Positions 60,855-64,000 of a DNA stretch of 64,000 nt are shown piece by piece. The notes below the pieces were generated by a model, which worked only from the letters and a program-made list of their open reading frames with translations, did no database searches and was not told where the DNA came from. Position 1 is the stretch's first letter; the number at the start of each line of letters is the position of its first letter. This stretch comes from Anoplolepis gracilipes (Eukaryota > Arthropoda > Insecta > Hymenoptera > Formicidae). The DNA lies in contig NC_132983.1 of the NCBI RefSeq assembly GCF_047496725.1, forward strand, positions 589,501 to 653,500, read 5' to 3'. The position numbers were made by a program, and so were the translations under genes.

Positions 60855-63800
60855 ATGTCTGCGAAAATGCGACGGCATCTCTTCGTCCTGTTTCTTTTCC
60901 TGTCGGCCTCGTCCGCGGAGCAGCGGCACGGTGTTAAAAGCGACGAGGAGAAATGTCGGGAGGAGCATCCTACTTTGCTTCACTATTTCTCATGGGCGGA
61001 TTACACGGTGCTGGCCATGATGCTGCTAATTTCGTGTCTGATCGGTACTTTCTACGGCTTCTTCGCCAAGAAGCAAGAGACCAGCCAGGACTTCCTGCTG
61101 GGCGGCTCCACCATGGGCACGTTTCCTACGGCGATGTCGCTGGCCGCTAGCTTCATCACGGCCATCGAGCTTTTGGGAAATCCCGCGGAAATGTACGGGC
61201 AGGTGCGACGATACGATATATCATCCGGATTATCATTCGCGGATATTTTTTTTAGAAAAAGAAAAAAAAAAAAAGAATGTGTTAGAAAATTATAAAATCC
61301 TGCTCGAAAATTATTTTCTAAAAACATCTGCTTTGTGTTTCTCTATTCAGGGTACTCAATTCTGGATGACTTGTCTCTCTTTTATACTCGTGGTACCGAT
61401 CACCTCTATTTTTTATCTACCCGTGTTCATGAAATTAAGGCTGACTTCGAGCTACGAATATCTGCATCTTCGCTTCAACCAACATTGCCGATTGCTCGCG
61501 AGCGCACTATATATGCTGCAAATGGTGTTGTATACGTCAGTAGCTGTATATGCACCTGCATTGGCGTTAAGTCATGGTGAGTGATGACTGAAATTGTATC
61601 TTGTAACAATTTGCAATCGTATTGGATTCTACATTTATTATTGCGATCCGGCAAAAAATACCTAGCGCAAGTCATAACGTATCAAGCCAGTTACAAATTA
61701 GTTATAATAAAAGCACATTTTTTTTAAATTTTAATTCTTGTTCTTAAAACAATGATTAGACCATTTCTTTCATTCTATTAACGTTAATTTCAAGTCATAA
61801 TAATAATTAAATTCATTTCAGTCAGTAAATAGAAAATATTGGAAATAATCGCGAGAATTATAAAGTTTAAATGAACATTTGTTGCGCAAAATAATGCATA
61901 TTAAAAGTTTCCGATGCTGTGCTGGAAGAATTAATTCGCTAAAAAGTGGTCGTAAAACAACTTTTTTGCTTAAGCATGCGCAAAACTCTCGGAATTCTTC
62001 TTGTTGTTATTGACGTCATTATAATATTTCACTGAAAATAGTATGAATACAATTTTTATTATAGCTTGTAAAAAGTGTCCATAACGGTTGACTCCTTAGT
62101 AATCTTTCTTAATAATCCATAGTGTGATCCTAAAAATTCATTGAAATGATAAACGATATACTCTTTCATTTACAGTTACAGGCCTGAATACTTACATAGC
62201 TGTAACTCTAGTCTATGTAGTCTGCATTTTCTATGCCTCGCAGGTTCGTAATTGTTATACATATATATATATATATAGTTGAATAATATTACATAGATTT
62301 AATAAAATTATAACAATTCAGACCATTTCTTTCGTTTTATTAACTAATTAATTTGAAGTCATAATAATAATTAAACTGCACATTTCAGTCATTAGATAGA
62401 AAATATTAGAAATAATTGCGAAGAATTATAAAGTTTAAAGTGGGCATTTGTCGCGCAAAATAAAAATTTCTGACGCTATACTCGAAGAATTAATTCGCTA
62501 AAAAGCGGCTACAAAACAACTTTCGCATTTAAAAATTTAATTTCTGAAAAACCGACGCATAAATATTTGTCTCTTCGCTCTATTTTCATATGTAGTTGTT
62601 TGTAAACATTAAAAGAGCCTTATTATTAATCTCAATAATAACAATTAAGAATGTGATAATTTTATATATCGAAAAAATATATAATTTTCTATTTCACATT
62701 TGAAATAAACATAATTTATAATAAATTTAATAAAATATATATAATATTAATAAACTATATATTTAATAAAAATTATATTTAATAACATAATTTTTGTCGT
62801 TTATAATATTTTATACATTTTATTATGAGCGTGATGGGAAATTATTACTATTATTATTTTATTAATCCTTGCCTTTCGGCTTTGGATGACTTCCAGCTTT
62901 TTACATTTGTTGAGATTGTGTCCATGTTGTGTGTGATCGTATAACAAATGATATAAATTATATTAAAATAAAACAAATAATAAAATAAACTACTATCATA
63001 TAGACTACTAATCAAAAAATTACAATTAAATTCAAAACTCAAAATTAAAGTTAAAGTCAAATTTGAAACTTAAAATCAAAATTAAAATTAAAATTAAAAT
63101 TAACATTAAACTTAAGATTAGAATTAATGGGAAATTATATTTTCTGCAATATTCTACAATTATTCCATATAAATGTGTAATTATTATAATATTATTAATA
63201 ATATAATAATGTAATATTATATTGTGTATAATTATTATATATATATAATATTTATTTATTATTACAATAGGGTGGTATGAAAGCTGTAATAATGGCTGAT
63301 ACTTTCCAAGCCGCCGTTCTTATCGGCTCATTATTCCTTATCTTGGGTTATGGATTGTCGTGGGCTGGGGGAAGTGCACTAGTTTGGCAGGACATTGCGA
63401 AATCTGATAGGATAGAATTCTTTAACATGGATCCCAGACCCAATGTACGACATAGCTTCTGGAGCGTTGTTGTTGGAGGTACTTTCTACTGGGCTACCAT
63501 GTTCTGCAGCAACCAAGCATCCATACAAAAGTACCTCAGCGTCGAGAGCATCTCGCAAGTAAGAATGTAAGTGTCTGTTCGAGAGACAATAATATTTCGC
63601 AATAGTGCAAAAATTATGGCTAAAGGAGATTGATTGATTTATTATTTTATAAAATGTCGACATTACTTATTATTGCTTGACAAATTTATGTAGTTATATT
63701 GCACATGTATCATACACGTCGTGTGTAATTTTTATCTTTACAGAGCGCTGTGGGTATCTGCGTTTGGCATGATCGTAATTTATAGCATCAATTTTTTGAC

Positions 63801-63962
63801 TGGAATGGTGCTGTACAGCACTTACAAAGACTGCGATCCTTTGACCGCTGGATATATAAGCGAACAGGATCAGATATTACCGCTGTATGTAATGAATGTT
63901 TTAGGAAGTCTTCGCGGAATGCCTGGATTTTTCGTCGCCGGCATCTTCGCCGCGTCTCTCGG
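60855..63962 (+). CDS. SLC5-family sodium:solute symporter, gene 2 (partial, 3' end outside window)
   Basis: Second sodium:solute symporter, same strand and clearly related to gene 1. Exons: 60855-61202, 61351-61576, 62176-62243, 63271-63566 and 63744-63962; the last donor (GTATGT at 63963) sends the frame beyond the window. The first span is in LLHYFSWADYTVLAMMLLIS. The signatures ELLGNPAEMYGQGTQFWMTC, SSYEYLHLRFNQ, GGMKAVIMADTFQAAVLIG, RHSFWSVVVGGTFYW and LPLYVMNVLGSLRGMPGFFV match gene 1 block by block. Unlike gene 1 it has an N-terminal extension of about 45 residues with a hydrophobic run (MRRHLFVLFLFLSASSAEQR). Exon 4 uses the donor at 63567, because only that phase restores the conserved ALW after the next junction. 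The substrate is unknown. Confidence 0.9.
61758..61966 (+). repeat. Intronic repeat, copy 1 (SLC5 gene 2)
   Basis: About 209 bases starting AGACCATTTCTTTC, with internal AAGTCATAATAATAATTAAA, ATTATAAAGTTTAAA and GAAGAATTAATTCGCTAAAA. It matches 62320-62526 in the same orientation. Confidence 0.8.
62320..62526 (+). repeat. Intronic repeat, copy 2 (SLC5 gene 2)
   Basis: Direct copy of 61758-61966 at roughly 80% identity, in the next intron. The two copies bracket the 68-bp exon 62176-62243. Confidence 0.8.
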
Positions 63963-64000
63963 GTATGTTAAACAATGGCTGAGAAATGATTGAGAATTTC

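Noticed and set aside
1..64000. tRNA, rRNA, snRNA or riboswitch genes
   Set aside because: Looked for the tRNA T-loop and A/B box words by eye; isolated TTCGAAT words occur (for example near 4355 and 14824) but no cloverleaf could be formed around them.

Overview
This is animal nuclear DNA, almost certainly from an insect. Genes are split by short AT-rich GT-AG introns, intergenic DNA is AT-rich with many microsatellites, CpG is not depleted near promoters, and every recognisable protein has an insect-like form. The rather high CpG near promoters and the set of housekeeping genes fit a hymenopteran such as an ant, but that is inference. There is no prokaryotic, organellar or viral gene content. 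Exon boundaries given here were set by eye from splice consensus, phase and family similarity. | Layout: 1-507 is the last coding piece of an unidentified Gln-rich protein on +. 5114-6415 (-) is mitochondrial ribosomal protein mS22, head-to-head with 6929-11533 (+), the ribosome-biogenesis factor RRP5/PDCD11. 12538-13852 (+) is peroxiredoxin-5. 16401-18808 (+) is an importin-alpha of the KPNA3/4 type. 21928-23671 (-) is a LAP1/LULL1-type torsin activator, head-to-head with 24352-27577 (+), the palmitoyltransferase ZDHHC6. 30728-32219 (+) is a small secreted Reeler-domain defence-like protein. 49859-52635 (+) is a complete SLC5 sodium:solute symporter, and 60855-63962 (+) is a second, related SLC5 gene that runs off the window. 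Two head-to-head pairs share short promoters with CCAAT, E-box or YY1-like motifs. | The 17 kb between the Reeler gene and the first SLC5 gene (about 32.2-49.8 kb) is an island of mobile and palindromic DNA. It holds: (i) a 5,062-bp foldback element at 39051-44112, made of two long inverted arms of a ~150-bp tandem repeat around a 64-bp AT-rich spacer, with ends that pair exactly and a perfect 9-bp target duplication (TAATATTTT) on both sides; (ii) two copies of a second hairpin-forming repeat family (about 32.75-33.42 kb and 44.5-46.4 kb); (iii) inside the second copy, a 1,061-bp TA-flanked DNA transposon remnant with a PHD-like transposase tail; (iv) a 0.47-kb near-perfect hairpin at 37661-38129 that abuts (v) a decayed, intron-containing NDUFS4 (complex I) pseudogene; and (vi) an orphan CpG-rich promoter-like region with a splice donor at 36425. 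| The genes are ordinary housekeeping or transport genes and do not form a pathway together. The most unusual content is the foldback element and its internal evolution: one arm has been homogenised into a 302-bp higher-order repeat while the other has not.
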